Assembly: GCA_029260795.1 (NCBI GenBank)
Contig: JAJDCO010000082.1
Location: forward strand, 1 to 64,000
DNA length: 64,000 bases
Direction: 5' to 3'
DNA from: Planctomycetota bacterium
GTDB lineage: Bacteria > Planctomycetota > OFTM77
Position 1 is the stretch's first letter. Every line of letters starts with the position of its first letter. Both the position numbers and the translations under genes were made by a program. Under the pieces are notes generated by a model, which saw nothing but the letters and a program-made list of their open reading frames with translations, did not search any database and was not told the origin of the DNA. Below, in pieces: positions 16,459 through 25,427 of this stretch.

Positions 16459-18108
16459 TCAGTCGCTTGATTGGACGATCTTGATCGGTTCAGTCAGACT
16501 GACGAATCGGCCTGCGTGCAGATCGATCGAGACCGCCGCCGCCCAGACCGAGAAGCCAGCCCCGAGATCGGGGAACCGCATCGACGGTGTCTTGGCCTTC
16601 CAGCTCGTTCCGATAGTGGCCGAGAGAAACGGGGAGAGGGACAGCCCAAACGACGTGCAGCCGTCCGGCGTCAACTGGAGGAATCGGCCATCGCCCGGAA
16701 GGCGGATCCCGGCCTCGGTCCCCGAGCAGGAGATGACCACGAGGGCCACGCCACCGGCCTCGCCGAAGAGCTCGCTGACTTCGAAGGAGAAGGCGTCTCC
16801 AGCGTGTGGATTCTCGGGCGCCGTGAGGAACGCCTCGTCCGTGTTGAACCAGTGGACGGTCCCTGGCTGTCCGACCGTCACAGGTGCTCCGGCGACGATG
16901 TTTCGGCCGTCGAAGTCCAGCCCGAGACCGAGCATCGACTCCCAAATCGGTGGTTCACTTTTGAGTTTCTGGAGATCCTTCCAAGACGAACCATCCCACT
17001 CGTACAGGTAGACAGCCCCCGAGTTGAACTCGGTCTCGCCGTCGAGGCGGCCGGCAACGGCTGCTCGGGCTCCCAGGATGCGAACGCGGTCCCCGTATGC
17101 GTGGTAATCGTGAGAGTCGTATGCTGTGAGGCGCTCCTCTTCGTGCCAGCGTTGGCCGTCGTGGGAAAAAATGTAGACGGCGCCTCTGTAGCTGCCTCCG
17201 TTGCTCTTGTTCCGAACTCCAATGATGATACGCTCACCATCGGTGTGGATCGCTCCGCCGACTTCGTCGTACGCCTCAGCGTCCGAGATGTAGAGCGTCT
17301 GCTCGAGACTCCAGACCTGACCGTCGGAACGATACACGTGGACTGCTCCGGCGTTGGCACCTGCGGTGTAATCGCCGGGAGCCCCGACGACCGCCAAGTC
17401 TTCATGGATCGTAGAATCCGCGCCGAACAAGTAACGGTATTGCCCCGATGAAGGCAAAGGCGATGGGATGCGCTGCTCGAGGTTCCAACTACCGCCAGCT
17501 CTGCGGTAGACGTAGACTTCACCTGGAGGCCAGGGCGGACCCGTCGAGGTTCCCGAACACGAGGCTCCCGCAATGAGGCGATCGCCATCTGTCGAGAGGG
17601 AGGAGCCGAAACGTGCACCAGCCTCAAGATCGGTGGGGCGAATCTCCTCTTGCCATGGCCATTGACCCGCGACCTTTTTGAATCGGAAGACCGATCCCCG
17701 TCCCTCCGGTCCCCGGCCAGGTGCCGAAGCGAAGACTGTTCCTCCGGCGGTCACCACGAGTGCCCCGAAATGGTCCCCCACCTCAGAGGATGGCGGAAGG
17801 AGGGCCGCACGGTAGACCCACTCCAAGCTTGTCTGATCAAACTCGAAGGCGTAAGCGACTCCGGAGTTGCTTAGCTCCGGGACCCGGGCGCCCACGACCA
17901 TCTCTGTGTTGGCGACGTCGATGGACTCGCCGAAGTAGAAGACCTGTCGTTCTCCCGGTGGGTAGATCCGCTGCTCCTCTCGGTATCCCCCCTGGGCCAA
18001 GACCGGGGCAGCGAGCAGGATCAATACTCCGATGACCTTCGCGCTTTGGCGGAAGCCGTCGAGCTCGGACAGCGCAGTCCGCGATTGGGTAAGCGAGCCT
18101 GTTTTCAT
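16459..18108 (-). CDS. secreted FG-GAP/integrin-like beta-propeller protein
   Basis: The 549-aa product starts at ATG 18108 and has a signal peptide ending near VLILLAAPVLAQG. It then has about six FG-GAP-like blades, each with the signature G..V..DG....GA.........G.VYVYR....W..EQ. A C-terminal domain of about 110 residues follows (FSFEVSELFGEAGGVALVVI onward), of a kind I associate with planctomycete-type secreted proteins. It is probably exported and calcium-binding. There is no link to the neighbouring phage-type genes beyond position; it looks like cargo. Confidence 0.8.
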   Translation of the reverse strand: MKTGSLTQSRTALSELDGFRQSAKVIGVLILLAAPVLAQGGYREEQRIYPPGERQVFYFGESIDVANTEMVVGARVPELSNSGVAYAFEFDQTSLEWVYRAALLPPSSEVGDHFGALVVTAGGTVFASAPGRGPEGRGSVFRFKKVAGQWPWQEEIRPTDLEAGARFGSSLSTDGDRLIAGASCSGTSTGPPWPPGEVYVYRRAGGSWNLEQRIPSPLPSSGQYRYLFGADSTIHEDLAVVGAPGDYTAGANAGAVHVYRSDGQVWSLEQTLYISDAEAYDEVGGAIHTDGERIIIGVRNKSNGGSYRGAVYIFSHDGQRWHEEERLTAYDSHDYHAYGDRVRILGARAAVAGRLDGETEFNSGAVYLYEWDGSSWKDLQKLKSEPPIWESMLGLGLDFDGRNIVAGAPVTVGQPGTVHWFNTDEAFLTAPENPHAGDAFSFEVSELFGEAGGVALVVISCSGTEAGIRLPGDGRFLQLTPDGCTSFGLSLSPFLSATIGTSWKAKTPSMRFPDLGAGFSVWAAAVSIDLHAGRFVSLTEPIKIVQSSD

Positions 18109-18358
18109 CTTCGGTCCATCCTCGCCGGGCCGTTGCCCTTCGTCGACCAAGCGCCCGTCGCTTCGGAATCCCCACTTCTGTGTGGGAAAGCTAGCAAGAC
18201 CAGAGGCTTCTCGTAAACGGAAAGTCAAGCAGACTAACTCCACAGAGGCTCCGGGATTCTGTGCGGCAACGAATCCGCGCCGGTGTGCTTCGAGATGTCG
18301 TCGGAGTCCGACGACTCGTTGCTGGCACTCCTCTTGTACGTCGACTTCTACTGACCGA

Positions 18359-19288
18359 TCAGTTGTCTTCGAAGAGGCTGCCAGCAGACCAATCATGGCT
18401 ACCGGAAACGCCTCGATTGAGGCCCCCACCAACCGTCGCTGCATCGCCGAGTCCCGTCGAATTACTCTCGCCGCCCACGATCGCAGAGAAGGAACCTCCG
18501 CCCTGGGAATCTCCAAGGCAGGTGTTGTTGGTCCCAGCGAGAATCCCAGAGTAGTTCGCCGACGTCTCGTTGTAGCGACCACCCACGATGACTGAGCCTT
18601 GCCCCATCGAGCGGTTGTCAAAGCCTCCGACTACGACCGCCTTCGTCGCGGAACTTCCCGGTCCCGGTGGCACTGCGTGATTACCGGACCCGCCGACGAT
18701 CACAGCCGAACTGGAGCCCGCGAAGTTGAAGTCACCTCCGACCACGACAGCCTGGTCGCTACCAGCGCGGTTGAAGCCGCCACCCAGAGTCGCGCTCCAC
18801 TGGCCGTCCGCCTTGTTGCGTCGGCCTGCCGAGGCGCACCCGTACTTTGCCGCACTGATGTTTGATTCGCCCGCGACGATGCCCCCAAATTGGCTGTAGT
18901 TGTGGCGGCGGCCGACGACGACGTAGTGAGAACCAGTCCGGTCGTCCGGCTCCCGCTCGTTCCCCAGCTCCTGATAGCCCACGATCAAGTTTCCGACTCC
19001 GTTGATGGACTCGGTCGAGTCGAGACCGTTCACGATCTGGACGTTCACTCCAGTGAAGCGAATCGTCTTCACCTGACCGCCTTTTCCATCCTCGAGGTAC
19101 TCGATACTCATGTGGCTGAGGATCTCGGCTTGCTCTGAGGTTAGTGCCAGCGCGGAAGGAAGCTTATGCTTGGTGGGTTGAGCCGCGCCGCTCGAGGCGA
19201 GGCCAAGCAGGAGCGCGAGGACGCCGGAGATCGCGAATCCCAAGACGATTCGATCAGTACGGAAGTTTGTGTTTACTCTGCTCTTCAT
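18359..19288 (-). CDS. secreted YadA-head-like beta-roll protein
   Basis: The 309-aa product has a signal peptide (VLGFAISGVLALLLGLASSGAAQ) and then many repeats of the form VVVGG..N.A.G..S.V.GG, the left-handed beta-roll pattern of trimeric autotransporter heads. No C-terminal membrane anchor is present, so it is a soluble secreted form. A very strong RBS (TGGGAGGG) lies just before ATG 19288. Together with the FG-GAP gene downstream it forms a pair of surface or secreted cargo genes. Confidence 0.75.
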   Translation of the reverse strand: MKSRVNTNFRTDRIVLGFAISGVLALLLGLASSGAAQPTKHKLPSALALTSEQAEILSHMSIEYLEDGKGGQVKTIRFTGVNVQIVNGLDSTESINGVGNLIVGYQELGNEREPDDRTGSHYVVVGRRHNYSQFGGIVAGESNISAAKYGCASAGRRNKADGQWSATLGGGFNRAGSDQAVVVGGDFNFAGSSSAVIVGGSGNHAVPPGPGSSATKAVVVGGFDNRSMGQGSVIVGGRYNETSANYSGILAGTNNTCLGDSQGGGSFSAIVGGESNSTGLGDAATVGGGLNRGVSGSHDWSAGSLFEDN

Positions 19289-19375
19289 CGTTCCCTCCCA
19301 AGAATCGATCTGCGATTCCGTAATCTCCACCCAAGAGTGCCCGGAGCCCAAAAGGCTCGTGCACGCTCGGATCGA

Positions 19376-20290
19376 CTATACCCATCGCGATTCGCGGTGT
19401 CTCGCTCGCGCAGATCTGACGCCTTGCCGGAGTCGATTCTCATCCACCCGCGCGTAGACCATCGTCGAAGTGATCGACCGGTGCCCCAGCGCCTCCTTCA
19501 CCAGCAGGACGTCGCTCGTCGCCGCGTAGAGCCGCATCGCGAACGAATGGCGCAGCGAGTGAGGCGAGGCTTCCCGGCGAATCTCGGCTCGCGCCAGCCA
19601 CCCTTGGAACCGCCGCTGCACGTGTCGCCCGGAGAGGCGGCGCCCGCCGCGTGTTGTGAAGACGGGACCGGCGGGGTCGCTCAGCTTCTCGCACCACGCG
19701 GCCAGCTCCGAGGCGAGGCCCAGCGGCAGGAACACGCGTTGCTCGCTGCCGCCCTTTGCGCGGATGTGGAGCTCCCCGGCATCTGGATCGACGTCCGACC
19801 CGCCAAGAGCGAGCGCGGAGCCGAGCCGGACGCCCGAGAGGAGCATGAGCCGGAACAGCAGCCGGTCGCGCCGATCCTCGAAACCCTCGGCCTCGTCCAG
19901 CACGGCCAGCAGACGCTCCTGCTCCGCATCCGATAGCCCCCGCGGAGGCCCACCGGTGCCGAGTGCTGGCCGCACCAGCCGACTCGGGTCCTGACCTGTG
20001 AGCCCAGCCCGGTGGAGGTAGCCGAAGAATCCCTTCAGCGACGATCGGAGCGCGTTAACGCTCGCCGCCTTCTTGCTCGCGCCGTCGGGCCGCGTGCGCG
20101 CCACGGGTGCGACGAGGAACCGAGCGACGTCCTGGTGGTCCAAGTTGCCGACGTCGCCGCTGCGGGCGCCCTGGGCTGCCCAGCCGGCCAGCAAGCGGAT
20201 GTGGCGCCGGTACTGGGCAATCGTGTGCGGTGAGCGCCCGTCGGCCTCGAGTTGAGTGACGAATAGCTCGAGGGCATCCTCGATCTGCAT
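19376..20290 (-). CDS. Xer-like tyrosine recombinase
   Basis: The 304-aa product has a SAM-like N-terminal core-binding domain (about 5-95) and a catalytic domain with all signature residues: Arg155 (LSGVRLG), Lys179 (RAKGG), H244-x-x-R247 (HSLRH), His270 (LGHRS) and Tyr279 (TMVYAR). Length fits XerC/XerD-type enzymes. It may resolve multimers of the element or act in integration; the 34-bp direct repeats would suit a tyrosine recombinase. Just upstream on the same strand is a protein resembling only its DNA-binding half. Confidence 0.9.
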   Translation of the reverse strand: MQIEDALELFVTQLEADGRSPHTIAQYRRHIRLLAGWAAQGARSGDVGNLDHQDVARFLVAPVARTRPDGASKKAASVNALRSSLKGFFGYLHRAGLTGQDPSRLVRPALGTGGPPRGLSDAEQERLLAVLDEAEGFEDRRDRLLFRLMLLSGVRLGSALALGGSDVDPDAGELHIRAKGGSEQRVFLPLGLASELAAWCEKLSDPAGPVFTTRGGRRLSGRHVQRRFQGWLARAEIRREASPHSLRHSFAMRLYAATSDVLLVKEALGHRSITSTMVYARVDENRLRQGVRSARARHRESRWV

Positions 20291-20402
20291 GCGCGGCTGC
20301 CTCCTTGGAATTGGGATCTCGGAGTTCGGTGAAGGCGGCGGGGGAAGCCGGCCGCGCGGTCATGGTCAGCCGGCCTCCCCTGAAGCGAAGCGCGCAGGCA
20401 CT

Positions 20403-21035
20403 TCAGCTCGAAGCGCGGGCCTTCTTGCGGGCCGGCTTTTCGACCGGCGCCTTCTCGATCAGCCCGGCTTCCTCGGCCCAGAGCAGGGCCTGGCGCAGGA
20501 CCCGGCGCGTCTTGTCGATCGAGGGCTTCGCCTTCGCCTTGCCGTTCCGCTTCTTCGTAACGCGGTCGGACTCGAAGAACGCCTCGATCATCTTGGCCGT
20601 CAGCTTCTTGGCGGACGTGTCCTCTCCCAGCTGGTCGGCCGCGAGACGTAGCTCCATCGTGTAGGAAAAGAGCGTGCCCGGGCTCGCCTCCCTCGCCTGC
20701 AGGCTCGCGATGTAGCCGTCGCCGATGTCCTTCAGCGTGACGGCCGGCTTCCGGCCACCCGAGCGCTGGCGAGGCGCCGGCTTGCGCTTGCCCGTGCCCT
20801 TCGAGCCTCGAGGCTTCTTCGCCGCGCCCTTCGCCTTCGCGATGGTCGGGGTCGCGGTCGACTCTGCGGTCGCGGCCGGTTCCAGGCTCGCGGCTGCTGG
20901 CGTCACCGGTGGCTCGGCAGGAGGGGTCGTCTCGGGAGTCGTCGGCGTGTCGTTGGCGGCGAGCTCGGTCCAGACGTCGGAGGTCTGAGGCTCGGTCTGG
21001 CTCTTCGGGTCGATCTGGTGGTTTGTCGTGGTCAT
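20403..21035 (-). CDS. integrase core-binding-domain protein lacking a catalytic domain
   Basis: The 210-aa product has a Pro/Thr/Ala-rich N-terminus, a basic linker (KGAAKKPRGSKGTGKRKPAP), and from about residue 95 a helical domain resembling the SAM-like core-binding domain of tyrosine recombinases (DIGDGYIASLQAREASPGTL, then LRQALLWAEEAGLI). No Arg/His/Tyr catalytic motifs follow before the stop. It may be a DNA-binding accessory or competitor of the adjacent recombinase. RBS GGAG precedes ATG 21035. Confidence 0.6.
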   Translation of the reverse strand: MTTTNHQIDPKSQTEPQTSDVWTELAANDTPTTPETTPPAEPPVTPAAASLEPAATAESTATPTIAKAKGAAKKPRGSKGTGKRKPAPRQRSGGRKPAVTLKDIGDGYIASLQAREASPGTLFSYTMELRLAADQLGEDTSAKKLTAKMIEAFFESDRVTKKRNGKAKAKPSIDKTRRVLRQALLWAEEAGLIEKAPVEKPARKKARASS

Positions 21036-21256
21036 CGTGATTCTCCGTCGCTACGGCTGGCGTAATCAACACGATGGCCATACAGGCTCGACTTGCTCGA
21101 CCTCAGCAAGGCAATCCGATCTAATTCCGACGCCGTGCAGCCTAATCGGCGGCGACTCGTCAAGTTTGGATCTAGTATTACCGATGACCCCGCCGGATAC
21201 TCGGGGCCACGGGGAGGAGGAGTTCAATGTCTCAAATCCAAAATGGAGGGCGATCC

Positions 21257-21667
21257 ATGCCAAAAGAGGTCAGCGTCGATCAGCGAGTCGCAGCCGCAAA
21301 GAAGCTCTACAAGGCCGGAAAGTACACGCTCGTCGGACCGCTGCAGGCGGCTCTGAAGAAGCAGTTCGGCAAGGGCATTCCGCCCAAGCGACTGTCCGAG
21401 GTGTTCGGCACGAGCGGCAAGAGGAAGAAGGCGAAGACCGGCCAAGCGAAGCGCGGCCCCGGCCGACCTCGAAAGGACGCCCAGCCGGACGGCGCTCCGG
21501 CTCGCCAGACTCGCCGCGGAGCCCAAGGGTTTCCGATCGAGACCTCGGCCTCCAACGGTCTCGACTACTGGGCCGATCTCGTCGCGTACTTGAATCAGAA
21601 CACGACTGGCCGGACCTCGTTCTCGATTCGCCTCGATGGTCAGACGGCCGCGCTCGTCGCCGAATAG
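21257..21667 (+). CDS. small DNA-binding protein with AT-hook
   Basis: The 136-aa product starts at ATG 21257 behind GGAGGG. The N-terminal half (VDQRVAAAKKLYKAGKYTLVG) is helical, with a DNA-binding feel. The middle holds a clear AT-hook-like motif KRGPGRPRKD. The C-terminus (GLDYWADLVAYLNQNTTGR) is unassigned. It is divergent from the core-binding-domain protein across a 220-bp intergenic region. Confidence 0.6.
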   Translation: MPKEVSVDQRVAAAKKLYKAGKYTLVGPLQAALKKQFGKGIPPKRLSEVFGTSGKRKKAKTGQAKRGPGRPRKDAQPDGAPARQTRRGAQGFPIETSASNGLDYWADLVAYLNQNTTGRTSFSIRLDGQTAALVAE

Positions 21668-22147
21668 TCGAGCCCGAAGGGCGCCCGCCGGACGCGCAGC
21701 AGCTCTCTGCCGTCCGGCCGACGCGCCGCTCCCGCGCTGGGGACTTCCCCGGACGCCTCGATCGCGCTACTCTCGAGGAGCGAGAACTCCGAGAGACCTC
21801 CAAGCGCCGCCGGTCCCGGTGGCGACGAACTCCAAAGCCAACTCCAAGAAATCGCGACGAAGCCTCCTGCTGACCGGAGTTGGTTTCCATGTCCTCGAGC
21901 CCATCGGGCGCGATTTGCGCCGCCTCGCTCATCTCGGATCGGACCTCGTCCGACCATCGCGCTCGCCCAGCGAGGGCACGCGATTTCGATGAGCGCCGCG
22001 CTGAAGGCATGATCCTACCCCAGCAGCCGGATTCTCCGGTGCGATGGTGGCCTTCGCCTGAATTGTCCGCGGGGTAAACAAGGCAGGGAAACCATCAGGG
22101 ACGCGCCCAGAATTGACGAGGAACGCGTCCCTGGTGGAAAAGATGAG
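21668..22147. other. gene-free stretch before DUF3987 gene
   Basis: About 480 bp with GC-rich short inverted repeats near 21680-21725 and several overlapping non-gene-like frames. I see no convincing coding region, tRNA or terminator with a T-run. Confidence 0.4.
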
Positions 22148-23512
22148 ATGGGCAATGTACTGGATAGTCCGGCCGGGAGCAAATCGGGCAATGACGCGCG
22201 AGGCAGAGTTTCCGGCCAAGACGGTGCCGAGGATTCCCTGGTCCCAGCGTTTCCCTGCGAGTCGTTTCCCGGCGCTATCGGGAGGTACCTCGTGGCGGTC
22301 GCCGACTCTATTCAGGCTCCGCGCGAGCTGGTCGGCATCTTCATCTTGGGCGCCGTCTCAGCAGCGCTTCGGGGGCGCTGGGAGATCGTGATCCAAAGAG
22401 GGTACATCGAGCCCTGCAATCTGTACTTCGCAGGGGTGCTTCCGCCGGGCAGTCGCAAATCGGCCGTTGCGAGTGAGGTCGCCCGCGAGCTCGTGGCAAG
22501 AGAGGCGCATCGCATCGATCGGTGGCGAGAGACGGTGAAGTCACTCGGAGAAGGCCAAGAGCGCCCCGATCGGCCGGAGAGGATTCTGACCAGTGATGTG
22601 ACTGCCGAGAGGCTAGCCCAGCTCCTCGAAGAGAACGCCGGCAGTATCGCGATGCTGGATGCCGAGGGCGGCGGAATCTTGGTCGGGCTCGGCCAGTACA
22701 AGCGCAGCGCCAACAACAACGACATCGACGTTTACCTCAAGGCCCATTCGGGTGATCCACTCCTCATCGATCGGAAGAAGGGCGCCGAAGTGATCATCGT
22801 CGAGCGCCCGCTCTTGACCCTGGCCCTCGCCATCCAGCCACAAGTTTGCCGCCGGCTCTGGAGCCAGGATGATTACGTCGGACGAGGACTACTTGACCGC
22901 TTCCTCTGGACTCAGCCGACGCCGCTGTTCGGTGCTCGGAGCTACCGAGATCCGGTAGCGATTCCCGAGGACCTGAGAGAGACGTGGACGGCCACACTTC
23001 GCGGACTCCTGGAAGAGACCGGCGATCGACGATTGGTGGAGCTCGAACCGGGCGCCCGGGAACTGTGGGTCCAGGAAGCCGAAGCGATCGAGGAGGCGCA
23101 GCAGCCGGGCGGCCCGCTGGCACACGTTACGGGAGCGGCTTCGAAACTTCCTGGCAACATCGCTCGAATGGCGCTCGTGCTGCATGCCGCTGGTGGCCAG
23201 GGGGCGAAAACCTGCATAGGGAGCGAGACGATGGCAGGCGCGGTCGAGCTGGGACGCTTCTTTCGGGCGTCCTTGATTCACGTCTTGTCCGAAGCAGGTC
23301 GGTCGAATGAATTCGATCCTGTGATAGCCGCCGACGGCGTCGCGGGGTGGATGGAGCGGAAGGGTCACACGGAAACGACGGTGCGCGATGTCTGCCGAGC
23401 GAACGCCGGAGGTATCAAGCGCTCCGTTGACGCGCGGGCAGCGTTCCAAGTCCTCGAGCGACAGTCTCGGGCGATGCTCGACGGCGACCGCCTATTGCGA
23501 AGCTGGGCGTAG
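22148..23512 (+). CDS. DUF3987 family ATPase-like replication/maintenance protein
   Basis: The 454-aa product has DUF3987 landmarks: FAGVLPPGSRKSAV (degenerate P-loop), TSDVTAERLAQLLEENAGSIAMLDAEGGGIL, LGQYKRSANNNDIDVYLKAHSGDP, and an arginine-rich sensor region (DDYVGRGLLDRFLWTQP). DUF3987 proteins are found in phages, plasmids and integrative elements and are thought to act in replication, though direct biochemistry is scarce. It lies just upstream of the iteron cluster, which supports an initiator or helicase-loader role. Confidence 0.82.
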   Translation: MGNVLDSPAGSKSGNDARGRVSGQDGAEDSLVPAFPCESFPGAIGRYLVAVADSIQAPRELVGIFILGAVSAALRGRWEIVIQRGYIEPCNLYFAGVLPPGSRKSAVASEVARELVAREAHRIDRWRETVKSLGEGQERPDRPERILTSDVTAERLAQLLEENAGSIAMLDAEGGGILVGLGQYKRSANNNDIDVYLKAHSGDPLLIDRKKGAEVIIVERPLLTLALAIQPQVCRRLWSQDDYVGRGLLDRFLWTQPTPLFGARSYRDPVAIPEDLRETWTATLRGLLEETGDRRLVELEPGARELWVQEAEAIEEAQQPGGPLAHVTGAASKLPGNIARMALVLHAAGGQGAKTCIGSETMAGAVELGRFFRASLIHVLSEAGRSNEFDPVIAADGVAGWMERKGHTETTVRDVCRANAGGIKRSVDARAAFQVLERQSRAMLDGDRLLRSWA

Positions 23513-23516
23513 AGCC

Positions 23517-23870
23517 ATGCCGCGAAGTCTCATCGAGATTCGCGCGCGTTTCGCTCGCGGGCTGACGCTGACGAGCGGCGAGGAGGCCCGATACCGAGCC
23601 ATGCATCTCTGCGAGGGGTTCGATGATGACCGACTCACCGAGCTCCGAGCGCTCGTCGATCTAAGGCTCCAGGAGATCGAGGAGCTCGCCCTCATCTTGC
23701 ACCGCGAAGGAGGTTACCCGCGCCGGGCGGCCGAGCGGCTCGCGCTCGAGGAGACGCTCGAGTGCTTGCACGCTCGCGCGATGCTCAAGGTCTGTCGAGC
23801 GGTGTCGGGTAACCTGCCCGAAGGGGTGAGTCTGCTCCAACACCTATCAGGTCAGTCAATTAGAGAGTGA
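23517..23870 (+). CDS. small helical protein downstream of DUF3987 gene
   Basis: The 117-aa product is mostly helical and charged (LTELRALVDLRLQEIEELAL; RRAAERLALEETLECLHARA). It starts 4 bp after the DUF3987 stop, so it is co-transcribed. Its 3' end lies 11 bp before the first iteron. The family is not recognised. Confidence 0.55.
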   Translation: MPRSLIEIRARFARGLTLTSGEEARYRAMHLCEGFDDDRLTELRALVDLRLQEIEELALILHREGGYPRRAAERLALEETLECLHARAMLKVCRAVSGNLPEGVSLLQHLSGQSIRE

Positions 23871-23881
23871 GCCGTTTCGGC

Positions 23882-24256
23882 TGTCGGGTGTTGTCGGGTG
23901 CTTGTCGGGTGACCGTGCTTGGGCCTCAAGAGTATGGCATTCAATTGCTTAGGAGCGATGCGGCCAAGCTGTCGGGTTGTCGGGTGCCCATGGCGACAGG
24001 AGGAGGCAGGGTAAGAGAGAACGAATGAAGTTATTATCATATGTATATTCCTAAGTCGGTCCCGACGTCGGTAGCGATCTGTCACCCGACAACCCGACAA
24101 GTCTCGCCGCGCGACTCTAAGTTGTTACTTCGTAGTGGCATAACGCGCTCGACGCGCTACCCGACAACCACCCGACAGAATCTAGGGCTTTGCGTTCAAC
24201 ATGATGATGGGGGCAGGGTTGCGCCTGTCGGGCGCCTACCCGACAACCACCCGACA
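23882..24256. other. iteron cluster with AT-rich core, candidate replication origin
   Basis: Five copies of TGTCGGGT(G) in direct orientation (23882, 23892, 23903, 23970, 23978) are followed by an AT-rich tract (about 24020-24053, TTATTATCATATGTATATTC). Six copies in inverted orientation follow (24083, 24092, 24159, 24169, 24238, 24248), with one degenerate direct copy at 24226. Spacing of close to one helical turn within pairs, mirror arrangement around an AT-rich core, and adjacency to a DUF3987 gene are the features of an iteron-type origin. A partition site or multi-copy operator is the alternative. Confidence 0.65.
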
Positions 24257-24275
24257 AGCGCCGACCTCGGCCGTC

Positions 24276-24767
24276 TCAGAACACGACGCCCAGGTGACGC
24301 TCGGCACAGCCGTGGCATGCACCTTCCTCGACGGTGTGCTCGGGTGCAACGAGGTCGCCGCAGTAGGGACACCGCCGAAACTGCGCGCGACGCGCGGCAA
24401 ATGCCTCTTCAAGGACCGTCGCCAAGGCCAAGGTCGTGAGGCCGGCGACAGCGATACGCCGAAAGGGCCGACTCGTGGCGTAGGGAGTGTGCGGTCCATT
24501 CCAAGCGATGCTGGCGAGTCGGACGTCGATCTCCGATTCGCTCACGCGAGCGACGATGCCGGAGCTGCCGTCGGCCGAGATGCGGAAACGCCAAGGCTTC
24601 GAGATCGATGGATCGAAGCAGGCGGCGTCCGTCTCGTGACTGATTCCCATGAGCTCGAGGCGGCGTTCGTGGCTGAGACGTTGGAATGACCAGGAATCGT
24701 CGATGCGGGCGCTCCGCTCGGCGAGGTCGATGAGCTGATGGGCGAGGGCATGGACGTCGATGGACAT
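24276..24767 (-). CDS. protein with C-terminal zinc ribbon
   Basis: The 163-aa product starts at ATG 24767 (MSIDVHALAHQLIDLAERS), with a central hydrophobic-leaning helix (RRIAVAGLTTLALATVLEEAF) and a C-terminal CxxC...CxxC ribbon (CPYCGDLVAPEHTVEEGACHGC). It starts on the far side of the iterons and reads toward them. The family is not recognised. Confidence 0.6.
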   Translation of the reverse strand: MSIDVHALAHQLIDLAERSARIDDSWSFQRLSHERRLELMGISHETDAACFDPSISKPWRFRISADGSSGIVARVSESEIDVRLASIAWNGPHTPYATSRPFRRIAVAGLTTLALATVLEEAFAARRAQFRRCPYCGDLVAPEHTVEEGACHGCAERHLGVVF

Positions 24768-24974
24768 CGGGAGGCTCCTGGGGCGTGGAGGTTGAATGCT
24801 CGTCCACACCTACCAGGTGGGCCGCGGATGATCGAGACTCCAATAGGCGTTGGGCTGCCGGGTCCGGTCTGCCGTGGTCGTCGGATCTGCCGGCGACGAC
24901 CTTCGGTGGGCATCCGCAAGAGTCAGGCGCGACTCCACGCTGAACTCAGGTCCCGAGCATCGCGTGTCGGCTCG

Positions 24975-25427
24975 CTACGCCGAGCGCTCGGGTGCGAGCA
25001 TGTCGAGCACGTGGTCGATAAAGCGGTCGAGGGTGACCTCGTTGACCCACTCCGACGTGAAGTAGGTTTCGCGGACGAATGCCCGCGCGCCGTCACGCCC
25101 ACTGCCGGCGAGGAGGAAGACGGACCAGACGGGACTGGATAAGCGCACGAGCTCGTTGATCTTCGCCAGCCAGGCCGAGTCGAGAGGATAGGGCTCCTGC
25201 GATGCAGGTTGATCGCCCAGCAGAAAGTCGCGGAGCGCATCGTCGATGTGCTCGAGCCCGACTCGGCAACGCCTGATGTAGAAGGGCAGGGATCGGCTCA
25301 TATCCTGAAGGGCGGCGTACGTCTCTAGGCGAAGCTGGCGCAGGATGTCGAAGTCGGGGAGAGGGGCGGAGAAGACCGTCGCCTCCTCGACGGCTTCGAT
25401 CAGCTCGTATTGCTCGTCGGTCAGCAT
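24975..25427 (-). CDS. hypothetical protein downstream of second TerS
   Basis: The 150-aa helical acidic product (MLTDEQYELIEAVEEATVFSA) has no recognised motif. Its ATG at 25427 shares a base with the TerS-2 stop (TGATG). In the first TerS locus this position is occupied by terL, so this gene marks a different arrangement. Confidence 0.55.
   Translation of the reverse strand: MLTDEQYELIEAVEEATVFSAPLPDFDILRQLRLETYAALQDMSRSLPFYIRRCRVGLEHIDDALRDFLLGDQPASQEPYPLDSAWLAKINELVRLSSPVWSVFLLAGSGRDGARAFVRETYFTSEWVNEVTLDRFIDHVLDMLAPERSA

Noticed and set aside
23882..24256. CRISPR array
   Set aside because: Repeat units are only 8-9 bp, occur in both orientations and have no uniform spacers; iterons fit better.
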